A DNA stretch of 64,000 nucleotides from Paenibacillus rhizophilus (GCF_003854965.1 NZ_RQPI01000002.1:363777-427776); one strand, 5' to 3'. Positions 1 through 8,664 are shown, numbered from the stretch's first letter. The notes: generated by a model not told the origin, from the sequence alone. Made by a program: numbers and translations.

Positions 1-1005
1 ATGCACCTTCGCCGTCACAAGCCGGTTGCCCACATGAAAATAGACGAGGTTCTCCGAGCCCAGATGCTCGACGACCTGAATACGGGCCTGAAGCCGATGC
101 TCCGTGGAAACCCCCGGCGCGAAATCATCCCCGTAAATATCCTCCGGACGGATGCCAAGCACAATCTCTTTGCCCGAATAAGCCGACAAGCGCGCCGCGA
201 CATCTTCCGGCAGTCCAAATGATCCGCCGTCCACGATTATGCGGTCCCGCTCGACGCGGGCATCGATAAAGTTCATGGCCGGAGAGCCGATAAAGCCGGC
301 GACGAACATATTCTTCGGATTGGCATACAATTCCGCCGGCGAAGCGATCTGCTGAATGACTCCCTGGTTCATGACGACGATGCGCTCACCCAGCGTCATG
401 GCTTCAACCTGGTCATGGGTGACGTACACAATTGTCGCTCCAAGACGCTTGTGCAGCTCGCTAAGCTCCACCCGCATTTGTACGCGCAGCTTCGCGTCCA
501 GATTGGACAGCGGCTCGTCGAACAGAAACACCTGCGGATCGCGTACGATGGCGCGGCCCACGGCCACGCGCTGGCGCTGCCCGCCGGAAAGCTCCCGCGG
601 CTTGCGGTCCAGCATATGATCCAGCCCGAGTATGTTTGAAGCTTCACGCACCTTTTGTTCAATATACTCTTTCGGCTTCTTGAGATTGCGCAGCCCGAAG
701 GACAGATTTTCGCGGATCGTCATATGCGGATACAGCGCATAATCCTGAAACACCATCGCGATGTCGCGGTCCTTAGGATGCAGGTCGTTGACGATGCGGT
801 CGCCGATGATGATATCGCCGCTTGTCTGCTTCTCAAGACCCGCGATCATCCGCAGCGAAGTCGTTTTACCGCAGCCCGAAGGACCGACGAAGACGACAAA
901 CTCCTTATCCTGAATTACAAAATCCGATCCCTCCACCGCGGTGAAGGGCTTCTTGTTCTGGTCGATAAACTGCTTGCGCACCTGGCGAAATTCGACGAGT
1001 GCCAT
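1..1005 (-). CDS. Sugar ABC transporter ATP-binding protein (MsmX/UgpC type), C-terminus cut by window edge
   Basis: Energises carbohydrate ABC importers by hydrolysing ATP on the cytoplasmic face. I translated 335 codons from an ATG preceded by GGGGGA; the reading frame is open at base 1, so roughly the last 30-40 residues are missing. The Walker A motif GPSGCGKTT lies near residue 41, the signature LSGGQRQRVAVGRA near 134, Walker B VFLFDEPLSNLD near 158, followed by the regulatory OB-like domain typical of MsmX/UgpC/MalK proteins. It is the last visible gene of the leftward run that starts at murR. Family members often serve several importers, so it may also power the ATPase-less alpha-galactoside importer at 16.4-19.6 kb; that is inference. 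Confidence 0.92.
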   Translation of the reverse strand, partial: MALVEFRQVRKQFIDQNKKPFTAVEGSDFVIQDKEFVVFVGPSGCGKTTSLRMIAGLEKQTSGDIIIGDRIVNDLHPKDRDIAMVFQDYALYPHMTIRENLSFGLRNLKKPKEYIEQKVREASNILGLDHMLDRKPRELSGGQRQRVAVGRAIVRDPQVFLFDEPLSNLDAKLRVQMRVELSELHKRLGATIVYVTHDQVEAMTLGERIVVMNQGVIQQIASPAELYANPKNMFVAGFIGSPAMNFIDARVERDRIIVDGGSFGLPEDVAARLSAYSGKEIVLGIRPEDIYGDDFAPGVSTEHRLQARIQVVEHLGSENLVYFHVGNRLVTAKVH

Positions 1006-1129
1006 GGTTCTTCCCCCTTTTATAGCCTCATTGAGCAAAGTTTGTGCCGCGATGCCAAGACGCCTCCCTGGCGTTCATCGGCTCTTTCAGGCACACTGTT
1101 GTCAGTCGCTTATGGCTTTCTTGGCTGCC

Positions 1130-1960
1130 TCAGCCTTTCACGGCGCCGATCGTAATGCCCTGCAGGAAATACCGCTGCAGCGAGAAGAACAGAATCAGCA
1201 TCGGCAGCGCGCCGACCGTCGCCCCGGCCATTATAGCGCCGAAGTCGGTCGATTCCGCAAATACAAAGGACGCCAGCCCCACCTGAATCGTCCGCATCTC
1301 GGCCGAGTTGGTGATCAGGAACGGCCAGAAGAACTCGTTCCAGGAAGCGACAAAGGTAAAGATCGCCAGCACCGCAAGTCCCGGCTTCGCGAGAGGAAGA
1401 ATAACCTTCCAGAAAATCCCGAATTCGGAGCAGGCGTCGATCCGCGCCGCGTGAATGAGCGAGGTCGGAAGCGACGACATGTACTGCTTCATCAGAAAGA
1501 TGTTGCCTGCGGTAACTGCGGTCGGCAGTATGATCGCCGTATAGCTGTCGCCGAGATTGAAGACATTGACCACCAGGACATACAGCGGAATCAGCGTCAC
1601 CTGCGCCGGTATCATCATCGTGCTGAGCAAAAGCCAGAAGACCGCCTTGCTGCCCGGAAATTTCAATTTCGAGAATGCGTATCCCGCCAATGAAGCGAAG
1701 AACACATTCGTTATGGTCAAGACGGTGGAGATAAGGAGCGAGTTCGCCAGCCAGCGCCAGGCGGCCGTTTTGGCAAAGAAGCGCTCGTAAGGCGCAATCG
1801 ATAAGGCTCCGGGAATCATTTCCGGCCGAAAGCTGGCCGACGATGCCGAATCCTGCACCGAACCGACAATCATCCAATACAGAGGAATAATGGTGACAAA
1901 CGCCCAGGCTGCCAAACAGGCGGCGGCCACGGCCAGAAACAATTTTGATTTCGATTTCAA
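1130..1960 (-). CDS. Carbohydrate ABC transporter permease, MalG type
   Basis: Inner-membrane permease of 276 residues, one half of the channel of the importer encoded at 1-4313. Six hydrophobic segments are visible, and the cytoplasmic EAA-like loop (FGIFWKVILPLAKPG) lies about two thirds of the way along, where the ATPase docks. It ends in the AVKG tail usual for MalG-like permeases. The start is a TTG ten bases after AAAGGAG; no ATG fits the same frame. It follows the MalF-type permease by 21 bases and precedes the ATPase gene by 124 bases, so all are probably cotranscribed. The substrate cannot be read from the permease itself; the murR/murQ context suggests an amino sugar. Confidence 0.9.
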   Translation of the reverse strand: MKSKSKLFLAVAAACLAAWAFVTIIPLYWMIVGSVQDSASSASFRPEMIPGALSIAPYERFFAKTAAWRWLANSLLISTVLTITNVFFASLAGYAFSKLKFPGSKAVFWLLLSTMMIPAQVTLIPLYVLVVNVFNLGDSYTAIILPTAVTAGNIFLMKQYMSSLPTSLIHAARIDACSEFGIFWKVILPLAKPGLAVLAIFTFVASWNEFFWPFLITNSAEMRTIQVGLASFVFAESTDFGAIMAGATVGALPMLILFFSLQRYFLQGITIGAVKG

Positions 1961-1981
1961 TTCTCTTCCGCTCCTTTCATC

Positions 1982-2893
1982 CTAATACTCGACGTCACTC
2001 GAGAAATATTTGAACTGAATGACAGAGACCAGGATAATCAGAAACGCCAGCACGAACGATTGCGCCGAAGCCAGTCCGAATTCGTAGAATTTGAACGCTG
2101 TCTGGTAGATCAGATAAGCGATGGTCGTCGTCGCAAAGTTGGGGCCGCCCTGCGTCATCATGTAGACCGAGATAAATACCTGAAAGGAAGTGATCACTCC
2201 CGTTACGAGCAGATACAGGGTTGTCGGCTTGAGCAGCGGCCAGGTGATCGCCTTGAACTGGGTCCATCCGCTGGCATGATCGATATCCGCCGCCTCGTAC
2301 AGCGATTTCGGAATCCCGCCCATCGAGGCGAGGTAGAGAATAATGCCCGCGCCGTGAGAGCCGAGCCAGTTCATCAGAATCAGCGAGAACAAGGCTGTCT
2401 TCGATTGGCCGAGCCAAATGACCGGGTCTAGTCCGAACAAACCGAGAAATCGGTTCAGCAGCCCCACATCCGTCGGATCGAAAATGGCGAGCCACACAAT
2501 GGAAATGGTCACGCCGGAGGCAACGGCAGGCAAATACATGGTGGCCTTAAAAAACGTCTGCCATTTCGTCTTCATCTGATAAATGAAATGAGCAAGCACG
2601 AACGTGATGACGATGTTGACCGGAACCGTGCAGACCGTAAACACCACCGTATTCCATATGGACTTCCAGAACGTATCATCCTTGAACAGACGCTCGTAGT
2701 TATCCAGGCCAACCCAGGTCGATTGCATAATATTGTATTGCTGAAAGCTCATGACCAGAGCTGAAATGACCGGATAGAGCGTAAAAATGAGAAATAGCAG
2801 CACCGGTGCAAGAATGAATAGGTAAGCCCATCCGTATTCCCGCCAAAACCTCCCGGCGGTGCTCCGCCGTTTGGGAGCGATTGTCGTCTGCAT
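1982..2893 (-). CDS. Sugar ABC transporter permease, MalF type
   Basis: Membrane permease of 303 residues that pairs with the MalG-type protein next to it. It has a short basic N-terminus, six membrane segments and the EAA loop (EAADIDHASGWTQFKAI) near residue 200. The ATG lies eight bases after AGGAGG. The gene lies between the solute-binding lipoprotein and the second permease, in the standard order of CUT1-type carbohydrate importers. Nothing in the sequence shows truncation or a frameshift. Assignment to the binding-protein-dependent transport permease family is secure. The specificity (MurNAc or muropeptide-derived sugar) is inferred only from the murR, kinase and murQ neighbours. Confidence 0.9.
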   Translation of the reverse strand: MQTTIAPKRRSTAGRFWREYGWAYLFILAPVLLFLIFTLYPVISALVMSFQQYNIMQSTWVGLDNYERLFKDDTFWKSIWNTVVFTVCTVPVNIVITFVLAHFIYQMKTKWQTFFKATMYLPAVASGVTISIVWLAIFDPTDVGLLNRFLGLFGLDPVIWLGQSKTALFSLILMNWLGSHGAGIILYLASMGGIPKSLYEAADIDHASGWTQFKAITWPLLKPTTLYLLVTGVITSFQVFISVYMMTQGGPNFATTTIAYLIYQTAFKFYEFGLASAQSFVLAFLIILVSVIQFKYFSSDVEY

Positions 2894-2957
2894 GAAATGT
2901 CCTCCTAACGCTTAAGCTGAACGCAAAGGGGACGATGCCGTCCCCTTTGCACATAAT

Positions 2958-4313
2958 TTACTGCCCTAGCATTTGGCCCGCTTTGCCTTTAAAGTCTTCC
3001 GTGATCGCCTCCGGAGTCTTTTCTCCCGAGTACAGAGCTTGAATATTCGGCGTCACGACCTGCTCCTTGAATTGCTTCATTTTAGCCGCTTTAGCGGTGT
3101 CGAGGCTGAGGGTAACGGGAATCTGAATGTTCTCCGCCATTTTTTTCGAAGCCGCAATCGTGTCAGCCGTTCCCAGTTCCTTGCCCGCGTACATATCCGC
3201 CTGGGATTTGCGTACGAAAGGAAGCACCAATTCGTTGGAGGCATTGCCGGCCTTGGCGTTGCTGAGGTATTCCATCACCGTAAATATGTTCTTGGCGTGC
3301 TGCTCGCCCTTGTCATTCTTCTGTTTGAAGGCGATGTAGCCTTCGGCGCCCATGGTCGTTTTGGCTGGCGCATTGTCACCATGCGGTACGGGCAGCAGAA
3401 CAAAATCGATTTTTTCACCGGTCACTTTGCCTGCGTCAATATCTTTGTTGCGGTTCTTGATCATCACATCATAGTAAGGAATCGCCTTGGAAATAATGGC
3501 GGCCTGGCCGGCATAGAACATGTCCGAGCGCTTCGCCGGGGCAATCGCAGCGGTTTCCTTCGGCATGTATCCCTTGTCGATCAGATTTTTGATAAAGCTA
3601 AGCGTATCCTTGATCCGGTCGTCGCCCCACTGGAATTCGCCCTTCTCATTCAGAACGTCCGGCATGCCGTTGTTTCGGGTCAGCATTTCAATGAAATCAA
3701 GGGATGTGCCGTCCGTCACCAGTCCGTACTGTGTGGAGCCGTTAGCCAGCTTCTTGGTCAGCTTTGCGGCCGTTTCGGTAAACTGGGACCAGGTCCAGCC
3801 GTTTTGCTGGATGCTCTTCCAGTCTACCCCCGCTTCTTCGAGAATGCGCTTGTTGCCGCCCCAGCCCCACTGGAACTGATACAGCGGAAGCCCGTACTGT
3901 TTGCCGCCAATTTGGGCAAGCTCCAGCGTGCCCGGCAAATAATCATTCTTGATGTCATCCGTCATGTAGGGATCGAGATCAAGCGCCAGGCCTGTATTCA
4001 CATAGGTGCCGTCGACGCTGTGGAAGTACAAGTCCGGCGGGCTGCCCGCGTTCAGCGCCACGTCGAACTTCTGCGGGCCTTCGGCCCAGGACAGCATTTC
4101 GGTCTTGACCGTAATGTTCGGATGCTCCGTTTCAAAAGCCGACACCAAGCCCTTCAGTTCATCTTCATAGGTGCCGTGAACCGGATACGTCCAGACTGTT
4201 ACGGTATCCTTGGCTTCCGGAGAATTGGCGGAAGTGGCTCCCTTGTCCGAATTTCCGCAGGCGGTCATTAGAACAAGGACCAAAATCATACACAGCATGA
4301 GACTCTTTTTCAT
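2958..4313 (-). CDS. Extracellular solute-binding lipoprotein of the putative MurNAc importer
   Basis: Captures the sugar outside the membrane and delivers it to the two permeases. The protein is 451 residues. It begins with a short basic region, a hydrophobic stretch and the lipobox LMTAC, with Cys19 as the lipidation site, followed by a Ser/Asn-rich linker and a family 1 solute-binding fold (VTVWTYPVHGTYEDELKGL near the start). I chose the ATG at 4313 because AAGGAGATG lies just upstream; an upstream in-frame extension lacks a ribosome site and would bury the signal peptide. It lies between murR (83-base gap) and the first permease. The family also binds maltose-, GlcNAc- or chitobiose-like sugars, so the ligand is unproven. 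Confidence 0.9.
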   Translation of the reverse strand: MKKSLMLCMILVLVLMTACGNSDKGATSANSPEAKDTVTVWTYPVHGTYEDELKGLVSAFETEHPNITVKTEMLSWAEGPQKFDVALNAGSPPDLYFHSVDGTYVNTGLALDLDPYMTDDIKNDYLPGTLELAQIGGKQYGLPLYQFQWGWGGNKRILEEAGVDWKSIQQNGWTWSQFTETAAKLTKKLANGSTQYGLVTDGTSLDFIEMLTRNNGMPDVLNEKGEFQWGDDRIKDTLSFIKNLIDKGYMPKETAAIAPAKRSDMFYAGQAAIISKAIPYYDVMIKNRNKDIDAGKVTGEKIDFVLLPVPHGDNAPAKTTMGAEGYIAFKQKNDKGEQHAKNIFTVMEYLSNAKAGNASNELVLPFVRKSQADMYAGKELGTADTIAASKKMAENIQIPVTLSLDTAKAAKMKQFKEQVVTPNIQALYSGEKTPEAITEDFKGKAGQMLGQ

Positions 4314-4396
4314 CAATCTCCATCTCCTTTTTATAAAACATTTATAATAGAACATTTTTTTGTGGACCTGCAATCTCGCATAGCTCTTGATTCGGT

Positions 4397-5242
4397 TTAA
4401 AGCCGCTTGATGCTCTGACGGCTCTTCTCCAAATAAATAACGGACTGCTCATAATTACGGCTGGCGACCGCGAGATACAGGATGTCGATCAGATTAAGCT
4501 GCGTAATCCGGGAAGCCATCGCGCCGCTGCGGATTTCATTTTCCGTGGAAGAGGTGCAGAGCGGGATGTCGGCTTGGCGGCTCAACGTGGAATTGCCGTA
4601 TTTGGCGATGCTGATCACCGTCCCTCCCTGTTCCTTGAACAGGGACGCGGCCCGGATGACCTCCTTCGTCTCTCCCGAGTACGAAATGCATACCGCCGTA
4701 TCGCCGGAATCAGCCGTTATCGCGCTTGTCAGCTGGACGTGGGGATCGGCGAAGGAAAGGCTCGTCTTGTTAATCCGCAAAAATTTCTGCTGGGCGTCCA
4801 TGGCGATCAAATTCGACGCTCCCACGCCAAAAAAGTAAATCCGCCTCGCCCTGTCCAGCGCCTCAACCGCAAGCTCCACCATGGCGGGGTCCAGAATCGT
4901 CAGCGTATCCCGTATCGACTGAATATTGTTATTCGATACGTTCTGCATAATAGCGGACACCGTGTCATTGGGACGGATCTCCTGATAGCCGGCAATGACG
5001 GGGTCCCGTGTATGGAGATCGCCGGCGACTTTGATCTTGAGCTCCTGGTAGCCTTTGAAGCCGATGCTCTTGCACAGCCGGACGATCGCCGCCTGACTGG
5101 AACCGCTCTTCAGCGCCAGCTCGGCAACCGAAAGATGAATGATTTCATCGGGATGCTGAAGGATGTAAGAAGCAATTTTGCTTTCCGACGGATTAAGCGA
5201 CTCCAGCATTTCCCGTAAACGAATCAGACCGCCATTCATCAC
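4397..5242 (-). CDS. murR: MurR/RpiR-family transcriptional regulator
   Basis: Likely repressor of the whole locus, responding to a sugar phosphate such as MurNAc-6-phosphate. The 281-residue protein has the RpiR HTH domain (residues about 1-77; HTH around LSVAELALKSGSSQAAIVRL) and a SIS sugar-phosphate-binding domain (about 120-250; IYFFGVGASNLIA, ISYSGETKEV). The first possible start is a GTG nine bases after GGGAGG; the next codon is ATG, so the start is uncertain by one codon. It heads the leftward operon and is divergent from the kinase and murQ, separated by a promoter region with a perfect inverted repeat. The name murR rests on synteny with murQ. Confidence 0.85.
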   Translation of the reverse strand: MMNGGLIRLREMLESLNPSESKIASYILQHPDEIIHLSVAELALKSGSSQAAIVRLCKSIGFKGYQELKIKVAGDLHTRDPVIAGYQEIRPNDTVSAIMQNVSNNNIQSIRDTLTILDPAMVELAVEALDRARRIYFFGVGASNLIAMDAQQKFLRINKTSLSFADPHVQLTSAITADSGDTAVCISYSGETKEVIRAASLFKEQGGTVISIAKYGNSTLSRQADIPLCTSSTENEIRSGAMASRITQLNLIDILYLAVASRNYEQSVIYLEKSRQSIKRL

Positions 5243-5360
5243 TCATAAACACCTCCCTTTCGCACTGAATTTCTTTTAAGATGTGATGACCCCTCAGCGA
5301 TACATGTCACATTACATGACGAATCGAGTTAACATATCTCCGTGATTCTGGATTGAGACT

Positions 5361-5389
5361 ATTATATGTGCAGTAAAATAAAATTTCAA
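5361..5389 (-). promoter_or_regulatory. Predicted sigma-A promoter of the murR-ABC importer operon
   Basis: On the minus strand, TTGAAA (5389-5384) and TATAAT (5366-5361) are separated by 17 bases. The left arm of the inverted repeat (5373-5388) covers the -35 element and most of the spacer, so regulator binding should block this promoter. Confidence 0.7.
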
Positions 5390-5420
5390 TATATTTTTTA
5401 TTTGTGAAATTTTATTTTAC
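5373..5420. promoter_or_regulatory. Candidate MurR operator: perfect 16-bp inverted repeat
   Basis: GTAAAATAAAATTTCA at 5373-5388 is the exact reverse complement of 5405-5420, with a 16-base A/T-rich spacer. Each arm also holds a near-palindrome, TGAAAT-TTT-ATTTTA, so it may be two separate dimer sites. It lies exactly between the two divergent promoters. Assignment to the neighbouring MurR is inference from position and symmetry. Confidence 0.75.
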
Positions 5421-5444
5421 ATCCTGTTCAAGTTCACCTATAAT
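5416..5444 (+). promoter_or_regulatory. Predicted sigma-A promoter of the kinase-murQ operon
   Basis: TTTACA (5416-5421) and TATAAT (5439-5444) are separated by exactly 17 bases. The -35 element overlaps the right arm of the inverted repeat. The kinase ATG follows 30 bases after the -10 element. Confidence 0.75.
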
Positions 5445-5474
5445 AATGACAAAAATCAAAGTGGTGATCTGGCG

Positions 5475-6446
5475 ATGAAGGTATACCTCGGTCTTGATGG
5501 AGGGGGAACCAAAACCGATGCCGCCGCAGTCGATTCCCAAGGCTCCGTCCTCGCGCGTTTTGCCGGCGGTCCCTCCAATCCGCATGGCGCAACCTTTGAC
5601 AAAGCGGTGATGGAATTGGACAAGACCATTCGCGGACTGCTGTCTTCTCTGCCGCATATGGATATTCAGCTCGAAGGCATCTGCCTCGGAATGTCAGGTA
5701 TCGATACATCTGAGGAACGTTTCCTCATAAGCTCGGCTGTTAGCCGGACCTTAGCCGAAGAGTCCGGCGATATTCCAGTCGCGGTCGCTTCCGAGGGGCA
5801 AATTTCGCTCATGTCGGCACTGGGACATGAATTCGGGGTTCAAATCATATCCGGCACCGGCTCCATCTGCTACGCCTTCGCCCCGGACGGCTCACACTGG
5901 CGTACGGGCGGCTGGGGACATTATTTGGGCGATGAAGGCAGCGGCTACAGCATTGGCTTAAGCGCGCTTAAAGCGGTAATGCGCAGCTACGACGGCGTTC
6001 AGCCGCCGACCGGGATAACCGGCATCATCCTTGAAGAATACGGCTTTGCCCGCATTACCGATTTGAAGAGCTACATTTATCAACCTGAGCGGGTTAAAGC
6101 GGATATCGCTGCCTTTGCAAAAGCATGTCTGAAGGCCGCTTCCGGCGGGGATGCATGCGCCATTCAGATCGTCACAGAGGAAGCCGAAGCGCTGGCGGAT
6201 ACAGCCGCCGCGCTGCTGAAGCGGCTTCCAGCGAAGCTCGGGAGCCGGGTCGTACTGACCGGCTCCATCTTCGGCCATTCGCCCTTGTTTGGGCGAACGC
6301 TCCGCGACAAGCTTCTGGACCGATTTCCATCGCTTGATTTTGTGGACGGAACTTCGGCGCCGCCGCCCTCGGTCGGCGCGGCGCTTCTCGCCCGCAAATG
6401 GTTCGGCGGTCCGGATACAGAGAACAACAATGACAGGAGGAAATAA
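5475..6446 (+). CDS. BadF/BadG/BcrA/BcrD-type amino-sugar kinase (MurK/NagK-like)
   Basis: Probably phosphorylates imported MurNAc and/or GlcNAc at O6 with ATP in the cytoplasm, producing the substrate of MurQ. The 323-residue protein begins with the ASKHA phosphate loop YLGLDGGGTKTDAA. It carries GTGSICYAF and GWGHYLGDEGSGYSIG in the middle and a C-terminal adenosine motif (VVLTGSIF). Its length matches MurK and NagK kinases of this superfamily. It starts at an ATG with a weak upstream GGTGAT and is followed after five bases by murQ. A PTS route would not need a kinase, so its presence beside an ABC importer is a strong contextual argument. The choice between MurNAc and GlcNAc cannot be made from sequence. 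Confidence 0.85.
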   Translation: MKVYLGLDGGGTKTDAAAVDSQGSVLARFAGGPSNPHGATFDKAVMELDKTIRGLLSSLPHMDIQLEGICLGMSGIDTSEERFLISSAVSRTLAEESGDIPVAVASEGQISLMSALGHEFGVQIISGTGSICYAFAPDGSHWRTGGWGHYLGDEGSGYSIGLSALKAVMRSYDGVQPPTGITGIILEEYGFARITDLKSYIYQPERVKADIAAFAKACLKAASGGDACAIQIVTEEAEALADTAAALLKRLPAKLGSRVVLTGSIFGHSPLFGRTLRDKLLDRFPSLDFVDGTSAPPPSVGAALLARKWFGGPDTENNNDRRK

Positions 6447-6451
6447 CCCTG

Positions 6452-7363
6452 ATGGATTCCATTCTTGATGGCTTAATTACAGAACAGCCCAACGACAAGA
6501 CAAACACCATCGATCAGTTGAATTCAGCTGAAATTATGGCATTGATTAATGATGAAGACCGGCTGGTCGCCGGAGTGATTACGGAGCTGATCCCGCAAAT
6601 CGCCGCAGCGGCTGACCGAATCGTAGAAGCCTTCCGCTCCGGCGGACGCTTGTTCTACGTCGGCGCGGGAACCAGCGGGCGAATCGGCATTCTCGACGCC
6701 TCCGAATGTCCGCCGACCTACGGGACGGACCCGGATATGGTTCAGGGGTTGATTGCCGGCGGCTTCCAAGCCGTCAAAGACCCCGTCGAAGGCGCGGAGG
6801 ACAGCGAGGAGCTTGGCGCCGCCGATCTGGAAGCCGCCGGCGTCAACGCCGGGGACGTTGTCATCGGCATTGCAGCCAGCGGCCGAACGCCTTACGTTCT
6901 CGGAGCAATGAATCGGGCCGGGGAACTTGGCGCCGCCGTGTTCGGCATTTGCAACAACCACGGAACGCCCATGTCGCAAACGGGCTTCCCGGTGATCGAA
7001 GCCGTCGTCGGACCCGAGGTCGTCATGGGCTCTACCCGGATGAAATCCGGGACTGCGCAGAAGCTGATCCTCAATATGCTGACCACCACCGCCATGATTC
7101 GTATCGGGAAGGTGTACCGCAATCTGATGGTTGATTTGAATCCTTCCAATAAGAAGCTTGTCCATCGCGCCAAACGGATAATCGCCCTTGCCACGGAAGC
7201 GTCCGCCGCCGAAATCGAAGAAGCCTACCGGGAATCGGAAGGCCAGGTCAAAACCGCCATCGTCATGCTTCTGGCCGGCGTAAGCGCCGCCGAAGCGCAC
7301 CGCCGGCTGTCCGCCTCGGGCGGTTTCGTCCATGGCGCAACGACCGCGGCGAAGCCGTATTAA
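6452..7363 (+). CDS. murQ: N-acetylmuramic acid 6-phosphate etherase
   Basis: Cleaves the lactyl ether of MurNAc-6-phosphate to give GlcNAc-6-phosphate and D-lactate, the committed step of MurNAc salvage. The 303-residue length equals known MurQ proteins. The SIS sugar-phosphate fold is visible (FYVGAGTSGRIGILDASECP, with the catalytic-region Glu), as is the MurQ signature around GSTRMKSGTAQKLILNM and the short UBA-like C-terminal segment. AGGAGG lies upstream of the ATG. The gene follows the kinase by five bases and ends just before a strong bidirectional terminator. Identification is firm. Confidence 0.96.
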   Translation: MDSILDGLITEQPNDKTNTIDQLNSAEIMALINDEDRLVAGVITELIPQIAAAADRIVEAFRSGGRLFYVGAGTSGRIGILDASECPPTYGTDPDMVQGLIAGGFQAVKDPVEGAEDSEELGAADLEAAGVNAGDVVIGIAASGRTPYVLGAMNRAGELGAAVFGICNNHGTPMSQTGFPVIEAVVGPEVVMGSTRMKSGTAQKLILNMLTTTAMIRIGKVYRNLMVDLNPSNKKLVHRAKRIIALATEASAAEIEEAYRESEGQVKTAIVMLLAGVSAAEAHRRLSASGGFVHGATTAAKPY

Positions 7364-7410
7364 CGTCCGAATGTACCGGATGCCAGCCTAATTCCTTCCT
7401 AATATATTAG

Positions 7411-7466
7411 AATGACAAAAACCTCCCGATTCCATGTTTGAATGGAACAGGAGGTTTTTTGTCATT
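7411..7466. terminator. Bidirectional terminator between murQ and the MBL hydrolase
   Basis: The arms AATGACAAAAACCTCC and GGAGGTTTTTTGTCATT face each other around an inner ATTCCAT/ATGGAA stem. T-runs follow on both strands. The right arm overlaps the stop codon of the converging MBL gene. Confidence 0.88.
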
Positions 7467-8454
7467 CCTTTTCTCTATTGAAGGGAGTTGAACCTGGTGA
7501 TTCGGTAATCCAATCGTACACTCTTTTTAAATTCGACTTAAAATAGGTAGTAAAATACCAGTCTTGATAAGCTTGCGGCACTACAAGATCATCTATGCTC
7601 TTCTTGCTGTGAACGGCTTCCGCCACCAATGCCACGATATCGTTTATGTAACCTTTAACCTCATGAAGCTCTTTCATGGAACACACTTCGCCATGCCCCG
7701 GTATGATCGTTTCCACACCAAGCGCTTCGACTCGCTCCAAAATATTTAGCCAAGCGTTAGGATTGGCGTACATCATTACAGGATGATGCTTCGAGAGCAC
7801 CAGATCCCCCATGACGGCGATTTTTTCTTCAGGGAGGTACAGGAATGCGTCGCTTTGCGTGTGACCGCCGCCATAAGTGATGAGCTGCACTGTCCGGCTA
7901 CTGCCATGAATTGTCATCTGCCCATCAAAAGTTATCGTCGGCAGGGTATATACGAGATTGGGGAGCATGTTCATGTACTCACTGTCGCTGGCGTTTTCCC
8001 ATTGCATTTCCCTTTTTAGCTTTTCGTCCGTCTCTTGTTGTATTTTCTCGTCGAGTTCGTCCATAGCCCGATAAATCGGTTCCGGGTCTGCCAAATGCCG
8101 GGCCAGCCGGTCTTTTCCAAACGTCGCCATAATTTCGCGTGTAATCGATGTCGATATGATTTGCGCCCCGGGGATAAACACTTGATTTCCGCTCGTATGG
8201 TCACTGTGCCAATGAGTGTTGATTACATAAGAAACCGGCTTTCCCGTAAGCTCTATTGCGGCTGCCTGCAAATCCTCCGCGGCTTCTATGGTCGTGAAGG
8301 TATCCACCACAAGCGTGGAATCGCCCAGATCAATAATTGCCGCATTTCCTACAGAGCCGGTACCGGGAACCGAGATTGCCGCATATACCCCCTCAGCGAC
8401 TTGATTGAGCCGAAAATGCTTGGAGTCTGTAAAAGTTTCCGTTCGATTTGTCAT
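7462..8454 (-). CDS. MBL-fold metallo-hydrolase
   Basis: Zinc-dependent hydrolase of unknown substrate. The 330-residue protein has the metallo-beta-lactamase motif HWHSDH (His81, His83, Asp85, His86), a later GGGHTQSDAFLYLPEEK segment carrying the third metal-ligand region, and PGHGEV near residue 245. No signal peptide is present, so it probably acts in the cytoplasm. It starts at an ATG after GAGAGG, is monocistronic and converges on murQ. Similar proteins are annotated as lactamases, glyoxalases or quinolone-degrading enzymes; I cannot choose among them. Confidence 0.85.
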   Translation of the reverse strand: MTNRTETFTDSKHFRLNQVAEGVYAAISVPGTGSVGNAAIIDLGDSTLVVDTFTTIEAAEDLQAAAIELTGKPVSYVINTHWHSDHTSGNQVFIPGAQIISTSITREIMATFGKDRLARHLADPEPIYRAMDELDEKIQQETDEKLKREMQWENASDSEYMNMLPNLVYTLPTITFDGQMTIHGSSRTVQLITYGGGHTQSDAFLYLPEEKIAVMGDLVLSKHHPVMMYANPNAWLNILERVEALGVETIIPGHGEVCSMKELHEVKGYINDIVALVAEAVHSKKSIDDLVVPQAYQDWYFTTYFKSNLKRVYDWITESPGSTPFNREKE

Positions 8455-8600
8455 GTGCCGCCTCTCTTTCCAGCAGAAATTACTGGATTAATACTATCAT
8501 AGTTGTTTTCTGACAACTAGCTGATTGCGCACTTCGCCCCGTTCGTTCAACGAATGGAAAGGATACTTCCGCGCCAGGCGATAAAGCCGATATAACCATA

Positions 8601-8651
8601 AAAAAAGGCGCTCCGCAGCCGTCCGAAGACGGCTGACGGAACGCCTTTTTT
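8601..8651. terminator. Terminator downstream of the SLH nucleotidase
   Basis: AAAAAAGGCG...CGCCTTTTTT arms enclose an inner CAGCCGTC/GACGGCTG stem. It lies 14 bases beyond the stop codon of the minus-strand nucleotidase gene. The A and T runs allow termination in both directions. Confidence 0.85.
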
Positions 8652-8664
8652 GGCTGCCGGAAGA

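Noticed and set aside
941..1693. 250-residue open frame on the plus strand
   Set aside because: It lies opposite the MalG-type permease and ATPase genes, is rich in Arg/Gln/His as antisense frames of high-G+C genes are, and has no family match.
1110..1877. 255-residue frame on the minus strand overlapping the permease
   Set aside because: Same strand, different frame from a clear permease with all its motifs; compositional shadow.
2973..4271. 432-residue plus-strand frame
   Set aside because: Antisense to the solute-binding lipoprotein; Arg/His-rich and without recognisable motifs or ribosome site.
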